Shown: positions 1-8,330, numbered from the stretch's first letter. The stretch: 64,000 nt of DNA from Pseudomonadota bacterium (GCA_025357635.1 JANXOV010000080.1:1-64000), one strand, 5' to 3'. Program-made: numbers and translations. Notes: a model not told the origin generated them from the letters alone.

Positions 1-21
1 CTGGCAGATCCACTTAGCGCA

Positions 22-531
22 TCAAGAAATCTGTCCTAAGAACCGAAGCCACCCGTGTTCGATGGTGCCTATGGCGAGCACCTCGTCATTCGCGAGATCG
101 AGGTACTCCCGCATGGAGAGGTTCCAGCGCAGCGGGGCATAAAACGGACCCCAGAATCGATCGCCCGCCGGCGGATACCGCACTGCCCTCACGGCCGCCT
201 CGGCATCCGCACGACACGTCGTCATCGGGAAGCAAATGCCCATGGCGCCTAGGTCGAGGGGCGCCTTCGCATGCCACGCAGCACCTCCCGGAACACGTAC
301 AAATGGCACGAGTGGAGTGCCTGATGTAGCGGCGATCATCGCATGCGCGGCGCCCAAGTCGATGGCGCCATGCTCCATGTCGATCACGATCCAGTCCAAT
401 CCTGACCGCGCCATCACCTGAACCACCGAGACTGACGGGCTTGTGACGATTGCTCCGAATGTCACACCTCCATGCGCCCATACGTCGCGGAGACGATTGT
501 GATGGCCAGTTCCTGTGGAACGACTATTCAC
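22..531 (-). pseudogene. HpcH/HpaI-type aldolase, 3'-truncated
   Basis: The product matches the N-terminal two thirds of class II 2-oxo acid aldolases (HpcH/HpaI), which cleave 4-hydroxy-2-oxo acids to pyruvate and an aldehyde. Visible landmarks are the active-site His in DMEHGAID, the Arg in VRVPG and the metal-ligand Glu in IGTIEH. Right after that Glu the reading frame runs into about 10 unrelated residues and stops at 169 aa, where the family is usually about 250 aa. The second metal-ligand Asp and the C-terminal helices are therefore missing, so the protein should be inactive. The break looks like a recombination junction near position 65, because no family sequence resumes in the remaining 60 bases. 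It sits at the edge of a region full of broken genes. Confidence 0.75.
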
Positions 532-579
532 AAACCCTTACCTCCATCGTATGTGTGGCATGGTTCTAGTCCGGCAAGC

Positions 580-966
580 TCACGCAGCTATTCTGTTGCG
601 CGCGCGACCCCGCGGAACGAGCAAATCTGCGGAGATTTGAAAGCGCTCGCGGAGCCGACGCACCATTGTCATGCTCAAGTCCCGCTTTCCGCTCAGGACC
701 TCGCTCACGCGGCTGGCTGTACCAAGTAACGGCACGAGATCGGCGCGCGAAAGGTTATGCTGATCCATAATGTAGGCGAGAAGCACCGGAAGTGTCGGCG
801 CCGTACGTGGCCACTCCGAGCGCTCGTAGGCCTCGACCAAGCGGGCCTGGGCGACCATCCGTGCACGGTCCTTGGGATCGCTCGACCCCATCAGCTTCTC
901 GATAAGCTTCTTGGCGTCAGCGTGGTCCGCTTCATCTTGAATCACAATCAAGGTCGTTTTCATCAC
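580..966 (-). CDS. higA: HigA-type antitoxin (XRE-like HTH)
   Basis: Protein of 128 aa. The C-terminal half (about residues 60-115) reads as a helix-turn-helix DNA-binding domain, with LSRADLVPLLGTASRVSEVLSG typical of HigA antitoxins. The N-terminal half resembles the dimerising extension of the DUF/HigA subgroup (DEADHADAKKLIEKLM). The start codon overlaps the toxin stop by 4 bases, giving the toxin-first order usual for higBA. Its role would be to bind and neutralise the HigB toxin and repress the operon, probably through the inverted repeat at 1303-1327. It appears intact, unlike most genes around it. The family call is confident; function was not tested. Confidence 0.85.
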   Translation of the reverse strand: MMKTTLIVIQDEADHADAKKLIEKLMGSSDPKDRARMVAQARLVEAYERSEWPRTAPTLPVLLAYIMDQHNLSRADLVPLLGTASRVSEVLSGKRDLSMTMVRRLRERFQISADLLVPRGRARNRIAA

Positions 967-1274
967 ACCGTCTCCGCATTAATGCCGTCGTATTCCTCAT
1001 GCGATCCGAAAAAGCGGATCATCAAAACGCCATTCTCGTACTGGACCATCGCAATCAACCGATAATCATTGGCTTTGATATTGAAAACCACACGACCGCC
1101 CTTCAAAACGCTCGCCTTCGGATGCGCCTTTTTTACATCTTCCGGCGTCTTCCAGTCCGCTGTTCCTGCGATCGCGAGCCAGGCGTCATATTGAGACCGC
1201 GCAGCCTTGATTCCCCTATGACCAGCCCGTGATTTGAAATAGGCTTCCACGATATCTGTGCCGATAACGATCAT
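963..1274 (-). CDS. higB: HigB-type mRNA interferase toxin
   Basis: Protein of 103 aa matching the HigB toxin family (RelE-like ribosome-dependent mRNA interferases). The conserved run KASVLKGGRVVFNIKANDYRLIAMVQY and the C-terminal IRFFGSHEEYD are diagnostic. I chose the ATG giving MIVIGTD because family members begin there; an upstream in-frame ATG would add seven hydrophobic residues. The gene overlaps the antitoxin by 4 bases, so the two are translationally coupled. Family knowledge predicts cleavage of translating mRNA when the antitoxin is degraded. It is one of two complete toxin-antitoxin modules in this decayed zone. Confidence 0.87.
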   Translation of the reverse strand: MIVIGTDIVEAYFKSRAGHRGIKAARSQYDAWLAIAGTADWKTPEDVKKAHPKASVLKGGRVVFNIKANDYRLIAMVQYENGVLMIRFFGSHEEYDGINAETV

Positions 1275-1302
1275 GAAGGCAAAAAATAACATCAAAATCC
1301 CA

Positions 1303-1327
1303 AAAATGGAACTCGGACTTCCATTTT
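1303..1327. promoter_or_regulatory. inverted repeat, probable higBA operator
   Basis: A perfect 9 bp inverted repeat (arms AAAATGGAA and TTCCATTTT, 7 bp spacer) lies 28 bp upstream of the higB ATG. Antitoxins of this class normally repress their own operon through such palindromes, so this is the best operator candidate. No clear -35/-10 pair could be assigned with confidence. Confidence 0.55.
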
Positions 1328-1391
1328 ATGGAATACGAATCCGCTGGTTTTGCTGCGCTATCCGGTGAGATCCGTCGGCTTGACGAAATTC

Positions 1392-1812
1392 CCTTCGGCA
1401 TCTATCGCCGTCTATCGTCCCCAAGCGGAAGGTTTTGGCGGTAAATGTGACGGTAAATTTGGCGTACGCTGAGAAGAAGTCTAGTATTTTCAGTCGCTTA
1501 TCAGTGCCGGCGACAATTGAGTGGGAGTGATCGGATATTACATCGGTTTATTTATCTCAATAAAATCAGCATCGTGCAGCGCGCTGGAGACAATTGATAT
1601 TCAATCATTGCAGGCCGCTCAGGAAGTCGCTAACTCATTGAGTGATCAGGTGGCTTGTGATTTCACCTGCATATCTCGGCGCGTTTCAAGCAAACTATTT
1701 TGACGGTAAATCTGACGGTAAAAGTTTTCTGAGCATTTCGCTCCTGGGATTTACCTTCAACCGAAGTGGCCGGCGACGCCAAAGCCTATAAAAAAAGGCA
1801 TATTCTCAATTG
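1392..1812. repeat. degenerate ~420 bp repeat, copy 1
   Basis: This stretch aligns almost end to end with 6557-6976, and its first ~150 bases also align with 8171-8330. It starts with a 10 bp tandem unit (CTATCGCCGT), followed by paired TGACGGTAAAT-like motifs. Then come two versions of a GACAATTGA box (about 1511 and 1589), another pair of GACGGTAAA motifs near 1700-1720, and an A/T-rich end ending in GGCATATTC. No convincing protein is encoded. The bases from here to 1986 hold no gene that I can support. Nature unknown: it could be a non-autonomous mobile repeat or remnants of an integration site region. Confidence 0.7.
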
Positions 1813-1986
1813 GATATCGCCGGGCTTGGGAAATTCCCGAGGCACGTCGCCGGCTTTCTGCCATGCCGTGACCTCCGCCGTGCAAATGGTTCCTCAGGCA
1901 TGACCACGTCAAGGGCAATTCACCGGCGCCCATGGAGATGATTGCTTTGCTGCGCTAAGTTGACCGCCTGAACTCCCGCACCGCAA

Positions 1987-3397
1987 TCAAGTGGGCTCGG
2001 AACCAGCTCTGCGAGAGCAGTGCGCTGAGGACCGCGGAGTCGTGTGTATTCGCATTGCGTTCCGGTACGCTACTCCGTTCTTGACCACGACGTCGATGTT
2101 TGAGAGCACCACGATGTCAAATAGTGGATCTCCCTTCACGACTGCAATGTCGGCAAGCTTGCCGGCTTCGATCGTACCCAAGTCGTGGTCCTGGCCGAGG
2201 ATGCGCGCGTTCACGGACGTTAAGAGCGGCGATCACCTTCGCGGCTGGCATGCCGTGGTCGACGAATACCTTGGCTTCCCGCCACAGTGCATCCGCGTGG
2301 AAGTTGAGCGGCGAGCCGCTATCGGAGCCCATGCCTATGACAGCCCCGGATTTGACCCATTGGTTAATGGAGCCATCGCCGTTCGCCTCCTCCTGCTCGT
2401 GTTTGTTGAAGTAGCTGAGCTTCGAAATATCCCGGAATGATTCGCTCAGCTCTGTCCACATGGCCGACGGAAACTGCCTCCGCAGAAAGGGCTCGTCCAG
2501 TCTCTCGGGGAACTCGCGAGTGGCGGGAAGAACCCAGACGCGGTGTGCGGCGGTCGGCACAATCTGCCGGCCGGACTCTGCAATGTCCTTGACGAGCGCT
2601 GCGCTATAGGGCGGTGTTCCTGCCGAGCCAACGTGTTGGAGTACATCCACGCCAGCGGCGAACGCATTGCGCACATCCTCCTCGTCATAGAGATGGGTAT
2701 GCACCTTGATGTGGTGTTTATGGGCGACCTCAACGATCGCCGCGTATTGATCGGGCGTGAGGCCGCCGTGCAGCTTGATCACGTCGGTGCCGCCACGAAT
2801 GGCGTCCTCGGTGGCGCGGGCAGCTTCCGGCGCTGTACGGACGATGACCTGGTACTTCGTCGGGAAAATCGCGGGCGCTGGGATGAGCCAGGGACCGCTA
2901 ATGGAAAGCCTCGGGCCTGGAACAATGCCTCGGTTGATCCGGTCGCGAACCGCGATGCTTTCTTGTAGCGGCGCGCCGAGATCGGCCGCGGACGTAATCC
3001 CGGCTGCGAGTAGTTGTCGTGCGGAAAGCTCCATCACCCGCTGGATCGGAAATTGGCTGGGATGAGCATCAAGCCAGCTGAACCAGCGCTCGATGTCGCC
3101 ATGTCCGACCAAAACCAGGTGCGCATGAACGTCGATCATGCCCGGCATCATCGTCTCGCCGCTCGTGTCGATGACCGGGATACCCTCGGGCAGCACGATC
3201 TCGGAGGCCGGGCCAGCGGCGACGATTCTGTTGTTTTCGATGAGGACCGCGGCGTGATGGATTGGCGCACCGCCATAGCCATCCAGGAGCATGCCGCCGA
3301 CTAGTGCGAGCCGTGATTGGGGCTGCGCGTGGGCGCCGCTCGCCACCAGGGCCAATACACTCCATCCGAGTACGCCAAGAGACACTCCCTTTATCAT
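1987..3397 (-). pseudogene. secreted metal-dependent amidohydrolase with frameshift
   Basis: An amidohydrolase-superfamily enzyme with an N-terminal signal peptide (ends near GAHA-QPQ). It has the HAHL metal motif about 90 residues in, KLHGG, HTHLYDEED and GSDSGSP, as in imidazolonepropionase/prolidase-like enzymes. The frame is intact to about 2217, then shifts: the expected ALTSVNARILG is recovered only by removing one A from the TTAACG run (plus-strand CGTTAAG, near 2219-2223). The other frame then carries the normal C-terminus (GTIEAGKLADIAVVKGDP). All catalytic motifs lie before the shift, but the C-terminal barrel-closing strands would be lost. It is either a recent pseudogene or a sequencing error. 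The substrate cannot be told. Confidence 0.8.
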
Positions 3398-3492
3398 CGT
3401 TCTCCGTCCTCCGGAATCAAAATCTCAATCGCTCTTTATGAGATTGCATCCCGCGACGTGTATAGCGTGCAATTACTTGCACCAGCCGCGCG

Positions 3493-4926
3493 TTATCCAT
3501 CTGTCGCAGCGAGAGTCGTTTGTTGACGGCGATATCGCATCCACGCAAACACGGGCAAACCGGCACCGATGAGAACGAGCGCAGCGATCACCTCGACGCT
3601 GCCGCGCGCCACGGTCTCGACGATGAGCCAGAGCATCCCAACGAGAAACACGTAGGGCATCCATCGACGCCAAGCCGCCACTGGAGCGCCCTGCGCAGCG
3701 TTCCGATGCCGCCAAAGCAGCAGCCCGAGGGCGTTTAGCGCGAAGAACAAAATCGTTCCAAAAGTAGACATCGTGCTGAGCCGATCGTAGCCTGCGAGCA
3801 GCGCGAAGGTGGCCGCCACGGCGGCCAGCACGGTGATGGCGATGACAGGCGTGCGCGTCGTTGGCGATACACGGCCCAAACCCGCAGGCAAGAGGCCATC
3901 GCGGGCCATCGAAAAGAAAATTCTGGGAACCGCGAGCATATTACAGTGCAGCGTTCCGACCGCCGAGATCATGAATAGGAGGGGCAGTACTTTTCCGGCG
4001 CCGCTGCCCAAGGTCGCCACCGCGGCCCGACTTGCGACGCTCGATGCCCGTGGATAGGCGGTCGAGTTGGCCGTTACGACATCGACGAGAGGCAGGACAT
4101 AGAGGTACGCCATATTGACGGTAACGAACAGTGCAATGATGATGAGCAACCCCAGGGTCAAGGCCCAGGGTAGGTTGCGTTCGGGGTCCTGGACCTCGCC
4201 GCCGACCATCGCAACGTTCTGCCAACCGTTGTAGGCGACGGTAGCGCCGAGCAGAGCAGCGCCGTACGTATTCGGCGATACCATTGCGTGGACGGCGGCC
4301 GCGGTTACCGGTGCGGCCGCAGCGCCCGAAGGCGCGTGCCCCAGTACGACGATCGCAATGATCAGTGCCAGCAGACCCAGGGCTTTGATCGTGGTGATCC
4401 ACGATTGAAATCGCCCCGCCTCGCCGACCCCGCGGATATTGATGATGGCGAGGCCCACGATCAGGAGCACGGCGATCAGCTGCCGCGGCCCGATTTCGAT
4501 GAGGCTATTCGTGGAATTGGAGGGGTTGACGATCACGATCCAAGGTCCGGATAGCGATACTAGATCCGATAGAAATACGGTCGCCGCCACTGCCAAAGCC
4601 GCCACCGTGCCGACGCTGACCGTGAGCCGCATCCAACCGAAAAGAAATGCCGGCAGTTCCCCGAGGGTCACGCGCAGGAACGCGTATTCACCGCCGGAGC
4701 GTGGAATCCGTGCCGCTAGTTCGGCATAGGTTAAAGCGCCGGCGAGGCTCAGAGCTCCTGCGGCGATCCACGCGCTCAGGATCAACGGCACCGAACCAAG
4801 GAGCTGGGCCACTGAGGCCGGGCGAATATAGATCCCCGTACCGAGCATGCCACCAACGACAACGGCGAGCGCATGCCATCGCGTAAGCCCCCGGTGCAGT
4901 CCTTCTTCGGAAGGCGTCGCGCTCAT
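3493..4926 (-). CDS. APC-superfamily amino acid permease
   Basis: Protein of 477 aa with about 12 hydrophobic segments. The first carries the APC signature VVGGMLGTGIYIRPASVAQ and the second region has the PRSGGEYAFLR motif typical of amino acid transporters and exchangers (LAT/YfnA-like). It would sit in the inner membrane and move amino acids by proton symport or exchange; substrate specificity cannot be read from sequence. It lies downstream of, and in the same direction as, the lipocalin-like gene at 4984-5538, and upstream of the broken amidohydrolase, so the three may once have formed one unit. Length is normal and no defect was seen. Confidence 0.88.
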   Translation of the reverse strand: MSATPSEEGLHRGLTRWHALAVVVGGMLGTGIYIRPASVAQLLGSVPLILSAWIAAGALSLAGALTYAELAARIPRSGGEYAFLRVTLGELPAFLFGWMRLTVSVGTVAALAVAATVFLSDLVSLSGPWIVIVNPSNSTNSLIEIGPRQLIAVLLIVGLAIINIRGVGEAGRFQSWITTIKALGLLALIIAIVVLGHAPSGAAAAPVTAAAVHAMVSPNTYGAALLGATVAYNGWQNVAMVGGEVQDPERNLPWALTLGLLIIIALFVTVNMAYLYVLPLVDVVTANSTAYPRASSVASRAAVATLGSGAGKVLPLLFMISAVGTLHCNMLAVPRIFFSMARDGLLPAGLGRVSPTTRTPVIAITVLAAVAATFALLAGYDRLSTMSTFGTILFFALNALGLLLWRHRNAAQGAPVAAWRRWMPYVFLVGMLWLIVETVARGSVEVIAALVLIGAGLPVFAWMRYRRQQTTLAATDG

Positions 4927-4983
4927 GCGCCCGCGCTCTGCGGCTGGCGATGGATCAAAGGCCGAGTACCGATGGCATCCGCG

Positions 4984-5538
4984 TTACTTCAACCGGGTCC
5001 AAACCAAGGTCCGCACGACGGGCGTCCCATCTCGCAGCGTCGTATGGAATTTGATCGTCAGCGTGTCCCCAGCAAGCACGAAGTCCCGCTTGATGTCCTT
5101 GCCGATATCTCCGGGAAACAGAGCGCTTTCCAAATGGTGGGTGACAATTCCGGCCTTCACGTCGACCGTATAGGTACCGAAATACGCGTCGTAGCCCAGG
5201 ATCGTCTGCGCCGTATCATTGGTGCCTTTCACCTTCTCAGCCTCACGGCACTCATCGCCAAGCATATCCAACGTTCGGCCCGGGCGGGATAGCTGAGCGG
5301 CCACGTGCCCATAGCGATCGTAGATCAGGACGCCCCTAGGCGTTGCAGACAGGCCCGGATCGGAGAGCGCTTTCCCGTCCTCGGTGGTTGTAACTCTGGA
5401 AACGAGGCCCCAGCCGCCTACTAGCTGTTCAACGACGCCGGACGGGGTAACCGCGTCGGCGTTCGCGGTGGCCATGGGTGTCATCAGCGGCAGGCCCGCA
5501 AATACGACCGCCAGAACTATTAGATCACCGATCCGCAT
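4984..5538 (-). CDS. secreted lipocalin-like domain protein
   Basis: Protein of 184 aa. The chosen ATG gives a clean signal peptide (MRIGDLIVLAVVFAGLPLMTPMATANA); the frame stays open further upstream but that part looks random. The mature part fits the lipocalin-like family (Lipocalin_5): it begins LVGGWGLVSRVTTTEDGK and contains the family-typical GVLIYDRYGHVAAQLSRPGR and YDAYFGTYTVD. Such proteins are small beta-barrels, often encoded near catabolic enzymes, with no proven general function. It is probably exported to the periplasm. Ligand unknown. Confidence 0.78.
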   Translation of the reverse strand: MRIGDLIVLAVVFAGLPLMTPMATANADAVTPSGVVEQLVGGWGLVSRVTTTEDGKALSDPGLSATPRGVLIYDRYGHVAAQLSRPGRTLDMLGDECREAEKVKGTNDTAQTILGYDAYFGTYTVDVKAGIVTHHLESALFPGDIGKDIKRDFVLAGDTLTIKFHTTLRDGTPVVRTLVWTRLK

Positions 5539-5942
5539 TTTGGGCGCCTCGTTAATGACGATTAGTTCATTCCTTCCTGTTGGAAATACTATAGACCATC
5601 TACTGGCTACAATCCTGGGGTACCAAAAACCAATGCTGAACGGATCGCACATGCCTGCGGCGACCCCGTGATCTAAGTGGTTCCCGTGTCTGTTGCTGTC
5701 ACCTGACGAGGAGGCTCGAGGTCTTGTATATTCCCAATCATGATGCACTCAACAATCCAGGCGGCTGATGTGGTTTGCACCGCACCCTGCAAAGGTCGAT
5801 GTGGCTTCTGCGTCGATTTTGCTCAATTGATCAAGCTCTACCGCGAAGCAAGTCGATCACGGGGCGGTCTATGCGCTTGACGTCGATTACGGGTCTGATC
5901 AGCTTGATCATGGCCATATCGCCTGAGAGTGCTGTGCCGTAA
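5539..5942. other. stretch without a supported gene
   Basis: About 400 bases between the lipocalin-like start and a broken SnoaL-like gene. Short open frames exist on both strands but have no recognisable family pattern. The promoter of the lipocalin-like gene should lie at the left edge, but no clear boxes were found. Confidence 0.5.
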
Positions 5943-6340
5943 GCCTCCGCCGATAATCCGCGCGCTGCTTTCGAACGCTTCATCGCCGCCTTCAACGCGC
6001 TAGATTGGAAAGCATTTCGAGACTGCTTTGCGGACACGGCGACTCTGTTCAATCCCGATATTCTGGACGCGGTGTCGCTTCATCGATTAAATGGCCGCAC
6101 TGACATTGAACGAAGCTTTCCGCTGTGTTCAATGCGGCGCATGGTCACGGACCCAAAATTCGCCCTGAGAACGTACGCATTCAGGAATTCTCAGATACGG
6201 CGATCGTCACGTTTGAGTTCAGTCGGCCGAAACACTCTTTCGGCCGTCGGACGATCGTCTTCAATAGGCAGGGCGCCCAGTGGCTGATCGTTCACGTTCA
6301 CGCATCCAACGTTGTTTCTTCGGTAGAGTCGGGCAATTGA
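5943..6340 (+). pseudogene. SnoaL-like/DUF4440-type protein, frameshifted and 5'-truncated
   Basis: Reading from 5943, the frame gives NPRAAFERFIAAFNALDWKAF, then CFADTATLFNPD, typical of small SnoaL/NTF2-like proteins. Near 6118 the match jumps to another frame, which continues FNAAHGHGPKIRPENVRIQ, then TIVFNRQGAQWLIVHVHAS, and ends at 6340. Restoring one missing base in AGCTTTCCGCTG would join the two halves. Upstream the frame meets a stop at 5940, so the start and any signal peptide are gone. The gene is therefore broken twice. Such domains usually form small enzymes or ligand-binding cones; no specific role can be given. Confidence 0.7.
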
Positions 6341-6556
6341 GTGCTCCGCGGGCTGGCGGCATATCCACCGTTGGGTGGATGTCAACGTCTACCGCGAGTC
6401 TACCGATCAACTGACCACAACGAGGTAACCGCGTGATTTCCGAGCAGGAAAACACTTCAGCGCCGACTATCGTCAGAGGCCCTGGACTAAGACTTCCTGA
6501 CTGTCGTAAGGATCCACTGATGGCTGTTCTCGTCACATGGCCGCCAAAGCGCATTG

Positions 6557-6976
6557 ACCCTTTCGGTACCTATCGCCTTCTATCGCCCTCAAGTGGAATG
6601 TTTTGGCGGTACATGTGACGGTAAATTTGACGCACCCTGAAAGGAAGTGCCGTATTTTCAGGTGCTTATACGGGCAGGAGACAATTGAGTGGGAGTAATT
6701 CGGGCACCTCATCAAAAATAGTGCATATTGATCAATAAGTTATCCGTGCCGGAGACAATTGATATTCAATCGTCGCAGCCCCCTTTGGGGGTCGCTAAGT
6801 GCTTGAGTCATCAGGTGTTTTGTGATTTCGCCTGCATGTCTCGGCGCGATCCAAGCGAACATTTTTGGCGGTAAATATGACGGTAAAAGTTTTCTGGGCA
6901 TTTTGCTCGTAGGATTTACCGTCAGACGGAGTGCTAGGCGACGCCAAAGCCTATAAATAAAGGCATATTCGCAATG
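6557..6976. repeat. degenerate ~420 bp repeat, copy 2
   Basis: Direct-orientation partner of 1392-1812 with the same order of motifs: 10 bp CTATCGCC tandem, paired TGACGGTAAAT motifs, GAGACAATTGAGTGGGAGT, GAGACAATTGATATTCAATC, then a second TGACGGTAAA pair. Here the TGACGGTAAA at 6878-6887 faces a perfect inverted TTTACCGTCA at 6915-6924. The two full copies bracket about 4.7 kb containing the amidohydrolase, permease, lipocalin-like and SnoaL-like genes. No protein is encoded. Confidence 0.7.
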
Positions 6977-7046
6977 GTCTCTCACCGCGCTCCGGGAATC
7001 CTCGATTTACATCGCCGACTCCCTCACATCATGATCCGGCAGTTGC

Positions 7047-7075
7047 TTGCGAATAGGTAACGTAAACGTTACTAT
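7047..7075 (+). promoter_or_regulatory. promoter and palindromic operator of the second toxin-antitoxin module
   Basis: A TTGCGA box (7047-7052) and a TACTAT box (7070-7075) are 17 bp apart, a good sigma-70 arrangement. Between them and reaching into the -10 is a 16 bp palindrome (arms GTAACGT and ACGTTAC, 7057-7072). Transcription would start about 6-7 bases after the -10, that is at or next to the toxin ATG at 7082. A repressor bound here would block the polymerase, as expected for autoregulation by the antitoxin. Confidence 0.6.
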
Positions 7076-7081
7076 AAGAAA

Positions 7082-7441
7082 ATGAAAATCTGGGTCGAAG
7101 AATACATTCGCCCTGATGGGTCGAGTCCATACGCAGAATGGTTCGATACCCTGGATGCCCGAGCGGCGGCGAAGGTCACGACCGCGAAGCTGCGCATGGA
7201 ACTCGGCAACACGTCCAATGTGAACTGGTTTGCAGGCATCGGCGAATACGTAATCGATTGGGGTCCGGGTTATCGGATTTATCTGGCGAAGGACGGCGAA
7301 TCGCTGATCGTGTTGTTTGGCGGTGGAACCAAGCGCCGACAGCAATCAGATATCGATCGGGCGAAAGCGCTGCACTCGGAGTACAAGGCCCGAAAGGCGC
7401 CTCGGCCGGTCGACCACAATGCCAAGAAGCGAAAGAGGTAA
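7082..7441 (+). CDS. RelE/ParE-superfamily toxin (phage Gp49/HigB-like)
   Basis: Protein of 119 aa with the Gp49-like/HigB addiction-module pattern: MKIWVEEYIRPDGSSPYAEWFDTLD, then KVTTAKLRMELGN and the core YRIYLAKDGESLIVLFGGGTKRRQQSDIDRAK. The family consists of RelE-fold toxins, generally ribosome-dependent endonucleases. It is followed after 5 bases by its antitoxin. No Shine-Dalgarno sequence precedes the ATG, which fits the leaderless transcript predicted from the promoter. The basic C-terminus (KKRKR) is common in these toxins. It belongs to a different toxin subfamily from the HigB at 963-1274, so the two modules are not duplicates. Confidence 0.87.
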   Translation: MKIWVEEYIRPDGSSPYAEWFDTLDARAAAKVTTAKLRMELGNTSNVNWFAGIGEYVIDWGPGYRIYLAKDGESLIVLFGGGTKRRQQSDIDRAKALHSEYKARKAPRPVDHNAKKRKR

Positions 7442-7446
7442 AGACC

Positions 7447-7779
7447 ATGGCACTTACTCGTGATTTCAAGAAGTCAGTCGTTGCTCGCGTCGAACGTGAT
7501 CCCGCGTTCGCGAAGGCGCTCCTGGATGAGGCGGCAACGATGTTTCTGGGTGGCGAACCGGAGACGGCGCGTCTCATTCTGCGCGATCTCGTGAATGCGA
7601 CTCTCGGTTTTGAAAGATTGGCCAAGGTAACGGCCACGCCGAGCAAGAGTCTCCATAGGATGCTGTCGCCGAAAGGCAATCCAAGCATGGATAACCTGGC
7701 GGCAATTTTTGATGCAATAAGGAAGTGTCTCAAAGTGGGCCTCAAGGCCCATACGGTGAACCTGCGGAAAGTGGCGTAG
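7447..7779 (+). CDS. addiction-module antidote protein (HigA-like HTH)
   Basis: Protein of 110 aa. It begins MALTRDFKKSVVARVERDPAFAKALLDEA and carries a Cro/CI-like HTH in its second half (LAKVTATPSKSLHRMLSPKGNPSMDNLAAIFDAIRKCL). This is the usual layout of antidotes paired with Gp49-type toxins, where the N-terminal helices bind the toxin and the HTH binds the operator. The ATG at 7447 is preceded by AGAGGTAAAGACC, giving a usable ribosome site. It is translated just behind the toxin and likely represses the promoter at 7047-7075. Confidence 0.87.
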   Translation: MALTRDFKKSVVARVERDPAFAKALLDEAATMFLGGEPETARLILRDLVNATLGFERLAKVTATPSKSLHRMLSPKGNPSMDNLAAIFDAIRKCLKVGLKAHTVNLRKVA

Positions 7780-7784
7780 CGGAA

Positions 7785-8131
7785 GTGGCGTTCGCTGAGA
7801 TTGAACTGGCGCGGGTGCACAGAGCGATGGATTCATTCATGCAACGTCGTCGACCGCCTGCACATATCCGTCCGTAGATCTTGCATTCCGCATAACGGAT
7901 CAGAGCGTTGAGATTTTTGAAATCCGACCTGCCTGGCAGGGCCCGGCAAACGAGAAGCAGGAATCGCCGGTAGCGAAGGCGACCTACGTCAGATCTCGTG
8001 GTGTGTGGCGCGTGTTCTGGCAGCGTCGCGATTTGAAATGGCATTGCTACGACCCAACGCCAGAGGTGAAGTCCGTCGAGGAATTTGCATCACTGGTAGG
8101 CGAGGACGCGCATGCTTGCTTCTTCGGTTGA
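7785..8131 (+). pseudogene. DUF3024 protein, frameshifted
   Basis: The first frame from GTG 7785 reads VAFAEIELARVHRAMDSF followed by RRRPPAHIRP and then stops. A second frame resumes at once with LDLAFRITDQSVEIFEIRP, then VAKATYVRSRGVWRVFWQRR, LKWHCYDP and EFASLVGEDAHACFFG. Together they give a complete DUF3024 protein of about 115 aa interrupted near 7878 by loss of a few bases (total length is not a multiple of three). DUF3024 proteins are small, of unknown function and common in accessory DNA. It begins 5 bases after the antitoxin, so it may once have been a third gene of that operon. Confidence 0.78.
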
Positions 8132-8170
8132 GCATGGACCCCGTAACCGCTTACGCAATGCCGTTCGAGC

Positions 8171-8330
8171 TATTCGCGATCTATCGCCGTCTATCGCCGT
8201 CTATCGCCGTCTATCGTGCTCAAGCGGAAGTTCCGGGCGGTAGATTTGACGGTAAGTCCGGCGTGCGCGGCAAAGAAGACTCGTAAAGTCAATGGTTTAT
8301 CCGTGCCGGAGACGATTGAGTGGGAGTAAG
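8171..8330. repeat. degenerate repeat, half copy 3
   Basis: It matches the first ~150 bases of the repeats at 1392 and 6557. The 10 bp unit CTATCGCCGT occurs three times in perfect tandem (8181-8210), followed by a fourth partial unit. Then come GGCGGTAGATTTGACGGTAAG and GAGACGATTGAGTGGGAGTAAG. The second half of the element is absent. The following 240 bases up to 8572 hold no gene that I can recognise. Confidence 0.65.

Noticed and set aside
8181-8220. possible CRISPR-like array (regular 10 bp units)
   Set aside because: Units are directly adjacent without spacers and too short; no cas genes nearby.
1392-8330. integron cassette array with attC sites (TA modules are common cassettes)
   Set aside because: I could not find paired core-site motifs at gene ends, gene directions differ, and no integrase is in the window.
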